A program made the position numbers and the translations under genes. Under the pieces are notes generated by a model, which did no database searches, was not told the DNA's origin, and saw only the letters and a list, made by a program, of their open reading frames with translations. Positions 1-8,358 of a stretch of 64,000 nucleotides of DNA are shown piece after piece; position 1 is the stretch's first letter; each line of letters opens with the position of its first letter. Source of the DNA: Pseudovibrio japonicus (GTDB lineage: Bacteria > Pseudomonadota > Alphaproteobacteria > Rhizobiales > Stappiaceae); the NCBI RefSeq assembly GCF_014651595.1, contig NZ_BMXE01000002.1:682001-746000 (forward strand), given 5' to 3'.

Positions 1-1
1 C

Positions 2-820
2 TCAGAAGTTACTCTGAAGCGTGCGGAAGAGCTGAGGCTTGGGGACCGATATTATCTGGACGCAGCTGATGCCGTTAAAGGGGCAGATCTGGTCATCGTT
101 TGTGTGCCAGTTGGTGCCTGTGGCGCAGTGACAGAAGCCATTGGCCCGCATCTGGCAGAGGGCGCAATCGTGACTGATGTGGGGTCTGTTAAGGCCTCCG
201 TCGTTTCTGCGATGAAGCCGCATATTCCAGAGAACGTGCATTTTGTGGCGGGGCACCCGATTGCGGGTACGGAATATTCCGGCCCGGATGCCGGTTTTGC
301 ATCGCTCTTTGAGAATCGCTGGTGCATTCTCACGCCGGATCAGGACGCGGATCAGGATGCGGTGAAGCGCCTTTCGGCTTTCTGGGAGGCTTGTGGCTCT
401 GAAGTTGAGGTTATGGACGCCGAGCATCATGATCTGGTGCTTGCTGTCGTGTCTCACCTTCCGCATATCATTGCTTACAACATTGTTGGCACAGCCGATG
501 ATCTGGAGACGGTGACCAAGTCTGAAGTGATCAAGTACTCCGCTTCCGGTTTCCGTGACTTCACACGTCTGGCGGCTTCTGATCCGACGATGTGGCGTGA
601 TGTTTGCCTCAACAACAAAGATGCCATTTTGGAGATGCTTTCGCGGTTCTCTGAGGATCTGTCTGCTTTGCAGCGGGCGATCCGCTGGAGTGATGGCGAT
701 GCGTTGTTCAAGCTCTTTGCCCGTACCAAGGGTATCCGCCAGCAACTAGTTGAAGCTGGTCAGGAATCTGCAGCTCCGAACTTTGGTCGCGAAAACGAAA
801 AGGGCGAACCGGCAGAGTAA
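2..820 (+). CDS. tyrA: Prephenate/arogenate dehydrogenase, 5' end outside window
   Basis: Oxidative decarboxylation of prephenate or arogenate in tyrosine synthesis; cytoplasmic. The reading frame is open from base 2, so this is the C-terminal 272 residues of a protein whose N-terminal Rossmann start lies upstream. Visible are the end of the nucleotide-binding fold (DLVIVCVPVGACGAV), the family block GHPIAGTEYSGPDAGF, and the helical dimerisation half with HHDLVLAVVSHLPHIIAY and SGFRDFTRLAASDPTMW. An internal ATG at 104 is not the true start because conserved sequence precedes it. The family is certain; whether prephenate or arogenate is preferred cannot be read from the sequence. Confidence 0.93.
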   Translation, partial: SEVTLKRAEELRLGDRYYLDAADAVKGADLVIVCVPVGACGAVTEAIGPHLAEGAIVTDVGSVKASVVSAMKPHIPENVHFVAGHPIAGTEYSGPDAGFASLFENRWCILTPDQDADQDAVKRLSAFWEACGSEVEVMDAEHHDLVLAVVSHLPHIIAYNIVGTADDLETVTKSEVIKYSASGFRDFTRLAASDPTMWRDVCLNNKDAILEMLSRFSEDLSALQRAIRWSDGDALFKLFARTKGIRQQLVEAGQESAAPNFGRENEKGEPAE

Positions 821-846
821 GCTTGGTTGCATTTTGAGAGAATTTC

Positions 847-884
847 ACCCGGGTCAGATTTGTTCTGATCCGGGTTTTCTTTTG
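847..884 (+). terminator. Rho-independent terminator of tyrA
   Basis: A 12-bp stem with one G-U pair (847-858 against 864-875) and a 5-nt loop is followed by TTTT C TTTT. It lies 27 bases after the tyrA stop and closes that operon before sodC. Confidence 0.85.
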
Positions 885-1019
885 GAGTTGTAACCAAGAC
901 CAATCAACTTGCAAAACGGGTAGGGGCCATTGGTTTACTGCGCTGGCAAGGGATGCATTGTATCTTCCTGAACGCTGCATATCCTGAGAGGTGACAAAGC
1001 ATGCTTTCAGGAGTTTCTT

Positions 1020-1628
1020 ATGATGAAACCAAGTGGGTTGGCTGCTGTTGCTGCAGCTGGATTTGCTGTTGTGAGTTTTGCGGCGGTGACTGCAGAGGAA
1101 GATCAGGTTCCTGCTCGTCCAATTGCGGTGGCTGTCATGCACGATGTTGATGGCAATCAGGTTGGCCGTGTGGTGATGGTGGAGACTTTGAGCCAGACCT
1201 TGCACATCTCCGCGTCCTTTGACGGACTTCCTGCTGGTGTGCATGGGTTCCATGTTCATGAAACCGGTCTTTGTGAGCCAAACTTTGATGCTGCCGGTGG
1301 TCACTTTGCGCCGGATGGACATGAGCATGGTATTGAGGTTGCGGATGGACCACATGCTGGCGATCTGCCCAACCTTCATATTCCTGAGAACGGGAAGCTT
1401 ATTGTTGAATATTTTTCCGATGTCTTGGATCTGAGCCCCGATGATGAGCATAGTTTGATTGGTGGTCCGGGCAGGGCGTTGATTGTTCACGCGGATCCGG
1501 ATGACTATCACAGTCAGCCGACTGGTAATGCCGGTGGCCGTATTGCATGCGGGGTGATTGTGCCGGTTGATCAGAATGCAGACGCGTTTCAGAGTTACCC
1601 AGAAGAGCCTTCCAGTTATGGCGAGTAG
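1020..1628 (+). CDS. sodC: Periplasmic Cu/Zn superoxide dismutase
   Basis: Dismutates superoxide in the periplasm. The 202-residue protein starts with a signal-peptide-like hydrophobic stretch (about residues 5-25, ending near VTAEE). The SOD_Cu domain shows the metal-binding block GFHVHETGLC, then GGHFAPDGHEHG, then GPHAGDLPN, and the C-terminal signature GNAGGRIACGVIV; the two Cys of the structural disulfide are present. AGGAG at 1009-1013 precedes two adjacent ATGs at 1020 and 1023. It stands alone between two terminator-like structures. Family assignment is firm. Confidence 0.95.
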   Translation: MMKPSGLAAVAAAGFAVVSFAAVTAEEDQVPARPIAVAVMHDVDGNQVGRVVMVETLSQTLHISASFDGLPAGVHGFHVHETGLCEPNFDAAGGHFAPDGHEHGIEVADGPHAGDLPNLHIPENGKLIVEYFSDVLDLSPDDEHSLIGGPGRALIVHADPDDYHSQPTGNAGGRIACGVIVPVDQNADAFQSYPEEPSSYGE

Positions 1629-1634
1629 GTTTGG

Positions 1635-1658
1635 CACTGCATGGTGTTCCATGCAGTG
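1635..1658 (+). terminator. Perfect stem-loop after sodC
   Basis: A perfect 10-bp stem (CACTGCATGG / CCATGCAGTG) with loop TGTT begins 7 bases after the sodC stop codon. No good U-run follows, so it may be a weak terminator or a 3'-end stabiliser. Confidence 0.5.
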
Positions 1659-1669
1659 TTGAAACTAAG

Positions 1670-2260
1670 GGTTCCCGCTAGAACGGGTGGAGCAAGGCGG
1701 GCAGGCTCTGCCTGCGCTACTTGTTAAGTTAGTTTCTTCGGCATTGGCTGCTCGCCTCGCCCGGGTCTTTTATCATGAACGCGCGGGTTCCTTCTCGAAC
1801 AGACGTGACTGACACATTGCTATGCCATTGGCAGTTTCCTGCCACCGCCGGACGCCCTTCGGAACGATCTCATTTCCCCTATACCACTGCGGTCTCAAAA
1901 GGGGACGCTTCACCGGACCTCCCGACACGATACGTTACCTCATGCCGGTAGCCCAACCCCACCCACGACCACCGGCGGACGGTCCGCCGACAGCCCAATA
2001 CGTGGGCACAAAATAAGCCTAGGACAGTTTCGGGAGAGGGGAATAAGTTTTCCGGGAGATCTTCTTCTGTGGGAGTTCGGGAGGTGCAGTTTGATTTGCT
2101 CTGCAACTCCTTTAGGGACGACAATTGTATATAACTCATTGTAATATATAGATAAAATGTTATTTGCTGACGTATACATTAGTGTGCTACCGTAAACGTC
2201 ACTGCTTCGTGGCTCTGGATTTGCACGGGCATTTGAGTTTGGTTTGGGAGGGCCGTCTCA
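1670..2260. other. Gene-less stem-rich block of unknown nature
   Basis: No convincing gene is present. Short open frames on both strands (e.g. 1822-2016 plus, 1879-2139 minus) resemble no family I know. The plus strand from about 1740 to 2010 is C-rich and A-poor, unlike the flanking AT-rich spacer. It contains several stems: CCCG/CGGG near 1674; TGGCAG-TTTC-CTGCCA at 1829-1844 (a GAAA tetraloop on the minus strand); and a nested structure with outer CCCACG/CGTGGG (1962-1967, 2001-2006) around inner GGCGGAC/GTCCGCC (1974-1988). It may be a structured RNA or the remnant of a mobile element. From 2100 to 2250 the DNA is AT-rich and probably carries the promoter of the next gene. Confidence 0.35.
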
Positions 2261-3217
2261 ATGGAATTTTTTGATCCGGTAGCGTACGCGATACCGTTTT
2301 TTGTTATCTTCATGATTGTCGAAGGCGTGGCCTTGAAGCTGCGCGGTTTTGGTGGTTATGGAGCCAAAGACACATTTTTCAGTCTCTCACTGGGGATTGG
2401 GAGCCTCGTTGTCGAAGTTCTTTTTGGTACTTTCGTCGCCTATACAGCACAGAGCTGGATCTACGGCTATCGGCTTGTGGAGAGTATTCCGGTCAACTTC
2501 TGGACTATCGCGGCCTGCTTGTTTCTCTACGACTTTGCGTTCTATTGGAAGCATAGGTTCGGGCACGAATATCGCTTATTCTGGGCGAGCCATGTAAATC
2601 ACCATTCCTCGCAGCATTACAACCTGTCGACGGCTTTGCGCCAGACATGGACAGGTACAATCGCGTTTGCTTTCATTTTCGGGATGCCGCTTTCGCTACT
2701 CGGTTTTCCGCCGGAGATGGTTTTCTTCGTTGCCGCGTTGAACCAGCTTTATCAGTTCTGGCTTCACACTGAGCTGGTAGACCGCTTGGGACCGATTGAG
2801 TGGATCTTTAATACACCGAGCCACCACCGGGTGCATCATGCAACGAATCCACGTTATCTGGATTCCAACTACGCCGGCGTCCTGATCATCTGGGATAGAA
2901 TGTTCGGAACTTTTAGTACTGAAGTGGCAGAGGATCCACCGCGGTACGGTATTGGCAAGAACCTTGACACCAACAACATACTGATTGTGGTGCTTCATGA
3001 ATGGATTGCCATGGTAAAGGACCTGAGGACTGCGCGTTCATTGCGCGATGTTTTCGGTTACATATTCCGTACCCCGGGATGGACACCGGACGGCTCTCGT
3101 CTGACAACCAAAAAGGCGAAGGCCAATTGGAGGCGGAAACAGGAGCGCCTAAAAGCTCAGCAGGAAGCCTTGGAGCAATCCGAGGCGGAACAGAGCACCA
3201 AGGCTGTTGAAGCGTAA
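2261..3217 (+). CDS. Sterol desaturase / fatty acid hydroxylase family membrane protein
   Basis: Member of the di-iron membrane hydroxylase superfamily (ERG3/SUR2/alkylglycerol-monooxygenase type), which hydroxylates or desaturates lipids in the inner membrane. The 318-residue protein has several hydrophobic segments and the histidine clusters in order: HRFGHE, HVNHHSSQHYN, and HHRVHHA near residue 195. The charged C-terminal tail (about residues 280-318, rich in K, E, Q) is cytoplasmic-looking. ATG at 2261 is preceded by GGGAGG. Substrate unknown: bacterial members act on sterol-like, hopanoid, carotenoid or fatty acyl substrates. It is monocistronic. Confidence 0.88.
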   Translation: MEFFDPVAYAIPFFVIFMIVEGVALKLRGFGGYGAKDTFFSLSLGIGSLVVEVLFGTFVAYTAQSWIYGYRLVESIPVNFWTIAACLFLYDFAFYWKHRFGHEYRLFWASHVNHHSSQHYNLSTALRQTWTGTIAFAFIFGMPLSLLGFPPEMVFFVAALNQLYQFWLHTELVDRLGPIEWIFNTPSHHRVHHATNPRYLDSNYAGVLIIWDRMFGTFSTEVAEDPPRYGIGKNLDTNNILIVVLHEWIAMVKDLRTARSLRDVFGYIFRTPGWTPDGSRLTTKKAKANWRRKQERLKAQQEALEQSEAEQSTKAVEA

Positions 3218-3449
3218 CGGAATGCATAGCCGTTGCTGCTGTCCTGCGAAGTCCTTTTGTAAATCAGGAAAATGGAATCTGCCTAGTTTGCAGAGCAGCA
3301 GCATATGCGCAATCGGAGGAAATAGGGGCTGTGCATATGAGGGGTTTTCCTATCGCAATATGCAGTCATTATGCGTGCTTACGTACCACTGGCACTCAGC
3401 TCAATTCTGAATTCTACCAGCATATTTCATGCTGTTTTGGGGGGACAAA

Positions 3450-4484
3450 ATGGGAAATATCAATTGGCCAATCTTAACTTATGGAAATTACGGAGGCCCC
3501 TTCTATACGGGAGGTGAGTACGGAGGAACGGACACTTCTGTCCCTGCCAAAGATGATTTGGATGAAGCCTACAGACAACATGATATTCTCTATAGTCACG
3601 AGGACGCGGACCTAGCCTACATCGCAAACAGGCAGTTCTTAGATGATATCGACATTCTTAAATTCGACCCAGAGTCCGATTGGAATAACGGAGAACTCGA
3701 CACAGCGGAGAAGGCTTATTGCGATTTCACTTTCGGCCTCTTTCTTGGGCTCGTCAAACTCCACGAAGAACAGAATAATATTCCGCCAGCAGAGTGCTGG
3801 ACGCCTATGTCGGCCGATGAACTGCTCGCAGAGATAATGGGAGAAGACGTTGTTTACGACCCTGATAGTGGCATCACTCTAGAGGGTGGGGACGAGGCCA
3901 ATACTTTCATAGGCAGTGAACTCAATGATACGCTTAGGGGCGGTGCTGGAAATGACACTCTTGAGGGGGGCAATGGTCGTGACGTCCTTGAAGGAGGAAG
4001 CGGTGCCGACACGCTCATAGGCGGTAATGGTGGCGATACACTTAAGGGCGGGAGCGGCAAAGACACTCTTTCTGGCGGTTCCGGAGAGGATACTCTCATA
4101 GGCGGAAGTGGCAGTGATACGCTTAAGGGCGGCGCGAATGACGACATACTTGATGGCGGTAGCGGCAACGACACTCTAAAGGGCGGGAATGGCAATGACA
4201 TCCTGATTGACGGGTCTGGATCAGATCATCTTGTAGGCGGGGATGGAGACGATACATTCCGTTTTTCCAATGATGGTAGGAAAGACTATATTGATGATTT
4301 CGAGCTCGGGTGTGATGTCATTGACTTGAGCGCTGCTGGTGTCACCTCATTCTCTGAACTTAAGATCACGCAGGACTGGTTTTGGGATCCAGTCGAAATC
4401 CAATACGCAGATGAGACGATCGTTGTCGATGCTGGCTGGCTGATCTTAGATAGCTTCTCTGCGGATGACTTCATTTTTGCATAG
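3450..4484 (+). CDS. RTX-repeat protein with N-terminal phospholipase A2-like domain
   Basis: Predicted calcium-dependent secreted protein of 344 residues. Residues about 10-60 resemble the compact parvovirus-type phospholipase A2 core: a glycine calcium loop (YGNYGGP, residues 11-17), then a Pro and LDEAYRQHDILY with the catalytic-type His44-Asp45 pair and Tyr48. About twelve GGxGxDxL nonapeptides follow (residues 159-266, DNA 3924-4247), and then a C-terminal beta-rich segment typical of type I secretion substrates. No N-terminal signal peptide is seen, as expected for RTX export. The ATG at 3450 has six G's 5 bases upstream and is preferred to 3429. No secretion genes are nearby. The RTX part is certain; the PLA2 assignment is a motif-level inference. 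Confidence 0.75.
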   Translation: MGNINWPILTYGNYGGPFYTGGEYGGTDTSVPAKDDLDEAYRQHDILYSHEDADLAYIANRQFLDDIDILKFDPESDWNNGELDTAEKAYCDFTFGLFLGLVKLHEEQNNIPPAECWTPMSADELLAEIMGEDVVYDPDSGITLEGGDEANTFIGSELNDTLRGGAGNDTLEGGNGRDVLEGGSGADTLIGGNGGDTLKGGSGKDTLSGGSGEDTLIGGSGSDTLKGGANDDILDGGSGNDTLKGGNGNDILIDGSGSDHLVGGDGDDTFRFSNDGRKDYIDDFELGCDVIDLSAAGVTSFSELKITQDWFWDPVEIQYADETIVVDAGWLILDSFSADDFIFA

Positions 4485-4522
4485 GCGCGATGGAGCAGCT
4501 GTGTGAGTGTTCTAAAGCAGAC

Positions 4523-4554
4523 ACAAAAAAAGGGAGAGCAAATGCTCTCCCTTT
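4523..4554. terminator. Bidirectional terminator between RTX gene and typA
   Basis: A perfect GGGAGAGC/GCTCTCCC stem (4531-4538, 4543-4550) with loop AAAT is flanked by an A-run on the left and a T-run on the right. It can serve both the plus-strand RTX gene and the minus-strand typA. Confidence 0.9.
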
Positions 4555-4573
4555 TGCGTTTATATGTAAGGAC

Positions 4574-6394
4574 TTAGGAAGCCTTAGCTGATGCACGCTC
4601 AGCGCGCTTGCGATCATGTGGGCACAACAGAGCTTTACGCAGGCGGATGGATTCTGGGGTGACTTCCACCAGCTCATCTTCTGCGATGTAAGACAGTGCG
4701 CCTTCAAGGCTCAGCTTGATTGGGGTGGTCAGCTTAACAGCATCGTCCTTACCGGAAGAACGGATGTTGGTCAGCTGCTTGCCCTTCAGAACGTTCACTT
4801 CAAGGTCGTTGCCGCGTGTGTGCTCACCGATGATCATGCCCTGGTACACTTTTGTACCCGGCTCAATCATCATTGGGCCACGGTCTTCCAGGTTGAACAA
4901 TGCATAAGGAACAGCATCGCCCTGACCGTTGGACAGCAGAACGCCGGTGTTACGGCCCTGAATTGCGCCTTTGTAAGGTGCGTATTCATGGAACACACGG
5001 TTGAAGATTGCAGAACCGCGAGTGTCTGACATCAGCTCTGCCTGGTAACCAATGAGGCCACGCGTTGGAGCATGGAATACCAAACGGGAACGACCGCCGC
5101 CTGATGGGCGCATTTCAAGAAGTTCACCTTTACGCTCGGTGATCTTCTTAACAACAGCACCCTGGAACTCATCATCAACGTCGATGATAACTTCTTCGAT
5201 CGGCTCAAGGCGTTTGCCAGCTTCGTCTTCCTGATAAACAACGCGCGGACGACCTACGCAAAGCTCGAAGCCTTCGCGGCGCATGTTTTCAATCAGGATC
5301 GCCAGCAGGAGTTCGCCGCGACCAGATACGATGAAGGAATCTGCTTCTGCAGTTTCTTCGATCTTGAGCGCAACGTTACCTTCCGCTTCCTTCATCAGAC
5401 GCTCGCGGATAACGCGGGACTGAACTTTGGAGCCTTCCTGACCGGCCAAAGGACCGTCGTTCACACGGAACATCATGGACAGGGTTGGCGGATCGATTGG
5501 CTGTGCCTGAATTGGTTCGCTCACCTGAGGTGCAACAATTGTGTCTGCCACGGTTGCCTTGGTCAGACCAGCGATGGAAACGATGTCGCCTGCTTCGCCT
5601 TCTTCAATTGCCTGACGCTCAAGACCACGGAACGCGAGAACCTTGGAGATGCGGCCAGTTTCGACCACTTCACCGTCACGTGTCAGTGCTTTGATTGGCA
5701 TGTTTGGCACTGCAACGCCAGATGCGATGCGGCCTGTCAGAATGCGACCGAGGAACGGGTCGGATTCAATGGTGGTTGCCAGAAGGCGGAATTCACCTTC
5801 TTCAGCCTGAGGCTCAGCGACTTTGTCGAGGATCATGTCGAACAAAGGAGCCATGGAGTCCTGAGGACCTGCTGGCTCAAGAGCCATCCATTCCTGCTTT
5901 GCAGAACCGTAGACGACAGGGAAGTCGAGCTGCTCTTCGTTTGCATCCAAAGATGCGAAGAGGTCGAAGACTTCATCCAGAACTTCGTCAGCGCGCTGCT
6001 CAGGTTTGTCGATTTTGTTGATCGCTACGATAGGCTTCAGGCCAAGCTTCAGCGCTTTACCAAGTACGAACTTGGTCTGTGGCATTGGGCCTTCAGCAGC
6101 GTCTACGAGCAGTACAACGCCATCAACCATGTGCAGGATGCGCTCTACTTCGCCGCCGAAGTCAGCGTGACCTGGTGTGTCAACGATGTTGATGCGGGTG
6201 TCTTTCCAAACAAGCGAAGTGTTTTTCGCGAGAATGGTGATGCCGCGCTCACGCTCGATGTCGTTGGAGTCCATCATGCGTTCTTCGGTGCGCTGATTGT
6301 CACGGAAGACGCCGGACTGCTTCAACAGGACGTCGATCAGGGTCGTTTTGCCGTGGTCAACGTGGGCGATGATCGCAATATTGCGAAGTTTCAT
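4574..6394 (-). CDS. typA: Ribosome-associated translational GTPase TypA/BipA
   Basis: Elongation-factor-like GTPase acting on 50S assembly and stress adaptation. It has 606 residues, normal for the family. The N-terminus reads [19 protein letters not shown] with the P-loop; switch II is [11 protein letters not shown], the guanine motif NKID, and the C-terminal BipA-specific part contains [19 protein letters not shown] and the [12 protein letters not shown] block. An in-frame ATG 63 bases further upstream exists, but the family starts at 6394, where GGAG lies 6 bases upstream. Monocistronic, converging on the RTX gene. Confidence 0.96.
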   Translation of the reverse strand: MKLRNIAIIAHVDHGKTTLIDVLLKQSGVFRDNQRTEERMMDSNDIERERGITILAKNTSLVWKDTRINIVDTPGHADFGGEVERILHMVDGVVLLVDAAEGPMPQTKFVLGKALKLGLKPIVAINKIDKPEQRADEVLDEVFDLFASLDANEEQLDFPVVYGSAKQEWMALEPAGPQDSMAPLFDMILDKVAEPQAEEGEFRLLATTIESDPFLGRILTGRIASGVAVPNMPIKALTRDGEVVETGRISKVLAFRGLERQAIEEGEAGDIVSIAGLTKATVADTIVAPQVSEPIQAQPIDPPTLSMMFRVNDGPLAGQEGSKVQSRVIRERLMKEAEGNVALKIEETAEADSFIVSGRGELLLAILIENMRREGFELCVGRPRVVYQEDEAGKRLEPIEEVIIDVDDEFQGAVVKKITERKGELLEMRPSGGGRSRLVFHAPTRGLIGYQAELMSDTRGSAIFNRVFHEYAPYKGAIQGRNTGVLLSNGQGDAVPYALFNLEDRGPMMIEPGTKVYQGMIIGEHTRGNDLEVNVLKGKQLTNIRSSGKDDAVKLTTPIKLSLEGALSYIAEDELVEVTPESIRLRKALLCPHDRKRAERASAKAS

Positions 6395-6704
6395 GGAGGC
6401 TCCGTCTGGCCATGGGAAGTCGTGACGTGTGGGAGGATCATGAGGTGCCCGATCCACGCCATTCCTTCAATCTAGTTTTTCTCAAATGAAAGATGCGCTC
6501 TTCTATCCTATTTTTGAGTCATTTCAAACCATCTTGCTAAAAAACTGCTAAGTATTTAGTGCGGCACGTTTTTTTCTAGATTAGTCTGTCTTGATGGATA
6601 GAATTTGTCGGAAAAAGAACGCAATTCAGCGTTTGTTTAGCTGAAACCTGATCGCGTGGCTAAAGAAAAATGCGGCTGGGCGCGGTTTCTGGCGGGTAGG
6701 GCGC
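6395..6704. other. Intergenic region upstream of typA
   Basis: 310 bases between typA and the cupin gene, both on the minus strand. AT-rich around 6470-6620, which fits a typA promoter and leader. I see no gene, repeat or strong terminator. Confidence 0.5.
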
Positions 6705-7085
6705 TTACTCTTCATTGAGGAAGTTATAGTCATCGACCGTAAGCAGGCCGGACTTGCGCATCAGGCGTGAACGGACGCTGATTTCGGCAAGGTCATAGGC
6801 ATGCATCCATTGGCACTCATCCGGGCAGCGGCCAACAATGTCGTAGCTCTGGCCTGCGGGGATGTAAAATTCTTTGAAGGGTTCAAGATTGAAAATCCTG
6901 CCATTGATCCCTATAGACATTCCAGAGGTCAGTGCGACGAAAATCTCTTCGGCCTCTGCATACAAGTTTCTCCAGATGCGACCGGGCGCGTCGATTTGAT
7001 GGTGAAATGCGTAGCCCCGCTCGCGAAAGCTTGCTTGCAGCTCCTGTTTCTGTTGTTCAAATTGAGACAGTTCAACTGAAAGCAA
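6705..7085 (-). CDS. Small cupin-like protein
   Basis: 126 residues. The central part (about residues 45-80: EIFVALTSGMSIGINGRIF, then PFKEFYIPAGQSYDIVGRC) fits the two conserved strands of a single-domain RmlC-like cupin, without the full HxH metal set. It is cytoplasmic, with no signal peptide. It is transcribed away from the AraC-type regulator at 7282, and the 24-bp palindrome at 7206-7229 lies between them, so co-regulation is likely. Ligand or reaction unknown; the cupin call rests on pattern only. Confidence 0.6.
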   Translation of the reverse strand: MLSVELSQFEQQKQELQASFRERGYAFHHQIDAPGRIWRNLYAEAEEIFVALTSGMSIGINGRIFNLEPFKEFYIPAGQSYDIVGRCPDECQWMHAYDLAEISVRSRLMRKSGLLTVDDYNFLNEE

Positions 7086-7205
7086 GCAGTGCTCCTGTAA
7101 ATTCGATCTTCGGCAAACTGTTAAAAAATGCTCAGTACCATCCGAGGGACAGTCACTTGACTACAAAAAGGAATATGGCAATCTAAATACTATTCAATAT
7201 CGCAA

Positions 7206-7229
7206 TATTGGGTATTGCAATACCCAATA
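7206..7229. promoter_or_regulatory. Perfect 24-bp palindrome, candidate operator
   Basis: TATTGGGTAT-TGCA-ATACCCAATA is a perfect palindrome, preceded by related CAATAT/GCAATATTG half-sites from about 7193. It sits in the spacer between the divergent cupin and AraC genes, 53 bases before the annotated AraC start. No U-run follows, so an operator is more likely than a terminator. Confidence 0.65.
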
Positions 7230-7281
7230 CTAATACCGATTTATTCGTGGTGGGTGATTATAAAATAATAAAATACCCTCT

Positions 7282-8205
7282 GTGCGCGTAATCCCAAAAG
7301 TTGTTGGAAAATCAATGCAATTTGCAACCCAACAGTGGTTAGAAGAATGGTTTGCCCCTCTCGCCCCAAGCGAGGGAACGAGTGCAACCCGGCATGAATG
7401 TGTAGAAGTGATTCGAGTGACAACCGCGATGAAACCTCGTGCGGTTATGTACTCGCCAAGCATTCGAGTCGTTTTTCAGGGCCTGGTCAGAGGTCATTTG
7501 GGTAGCCAAAGCTTCCTCTATTCCCAGCAGAGCTATGTCGCGCTTGTTTCGCCAATCCCGCTTGAGATCGAAATCGTTGAAGCGTCACCTGAAAAGCCGC
7601 TTTTCGTAGCTAATTTAGCTATTGATATCAATGTTTTGGCAGAGCTGATGCTCTTGATTGAGCAGGAGCCTCTCGAGTTTGAGTACGGCGAAACGCTTGG
7701 TCGACCAGCGCATTTGTCCGAGGAGGCGTTGTTCTCTGTTTGTCGTCTGTTGCAGACGCTAAATAGCGAAGAACAAACGAAAATTCTCGCTGATGGCTAT
7801 TATCGGGAGTTCCTGTACCACATCCTCAAGTCTGAATACGGTGCGAGTCTGAGAGTCCTGTTCCAAAACAGTGAAAAATCTCAAGGTATTGCGCGAGTTC
7901 TTCAAGTGTTACACGAAGATTTCTCAACCAACCTCAGCGTTGACCAGATGGCGAAGATGGCGTGCATGAGCATTTCGGCGTTTCATGCTGGCTTTAAGGC
8001 TGCGACCGGGCTCTCTCCGTTGCAGTATGTGAAGTCGATCCGTCTGCATAAGGCGCGCTCGATGATGCTGAGTCAGAATATGAGTGCCAGCCAGGCAGCC
8101 TATCGGGTTGGCTATGCAAGTCCGTCCCAGTTCAGTCGTGAGTTCAAGAGGTTCTTTGGCAGCTCGCCAACGCAGGAAGCTGCGAAATTCCGTGTCATGG
8201 CGTGA
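7282..8205 (+). CDS. AraC-family transcriptional regulator
   Basis: DNA-binding regulator of 307 residues from a GTG start; an ATG at 7315 (giving MQFATQQW) is an alternative. Residues about 50-190 match the AraC N-terminal arm family, with LGSQSFLYSQQSYVALVSPIPLEIEIVEAS. The C-terminal 100 residues hold two helix-turn-helix motifs: LSVDQMAKMACMSISAFHAGFKA and ASQAAYRVGYASPSQFSREFKRFFG, with the typical SPLQYVKSIRLHKAR linker. It is divergent from the cupin gene and probably controls it. Inducer unknown. Confidence 0.9.
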   Translation: MRVIPKVVGKSMQFATQQWLEEWFAPLAPSEGTSATRHECVEVIRVTTAMKPRAVMYSPSIRVVFQGLVRGHLGSQSFLYSQQSYVALVSPIPLEIEIVEASPEKPLFVANLAIDINVLAELMLLIEQEPLEFEYGETLGRPAHLSEEALFSVCRLLQTLNSEEQTKILADGYYREFLYHILKSEYGASLRVLFQNSEKSQGIARVLQVLHEDFSTNLSVDQMAKMACMSISAFHAGFKAATGLSPLQYVKSIRLHKARSMMLSQNMSASQAAYRVGYASPSQFSREFKRFFGSSPTQEAAKFRVMA

Positions 8206-8358
8206 GGTAACGCATAAGTTGATTGCCGCAGTCTGTGTTTTCCATTGTGTGTATGGTGCACGCAGCCTAAAGTAAGTCGTTCAGAACCTAATAATAATTA
8301 TAACTGGTAATGTGCATTCGGGTTTACTAAGTGCCTTGCCTTGAGGTTTGATTTTAGA

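Noticed and set aside
708-1652. 314-codon minus-strand frame across sodC
   Set aside because: Antisense to a certain gene; composition is a shadow of its codons.
3924-4247. Regular 27-bp periodic repeat, possible CRISPR-like array
   Set aside because: The period encodes RTX nonapeptides in one open frame; there are no unique spacers.
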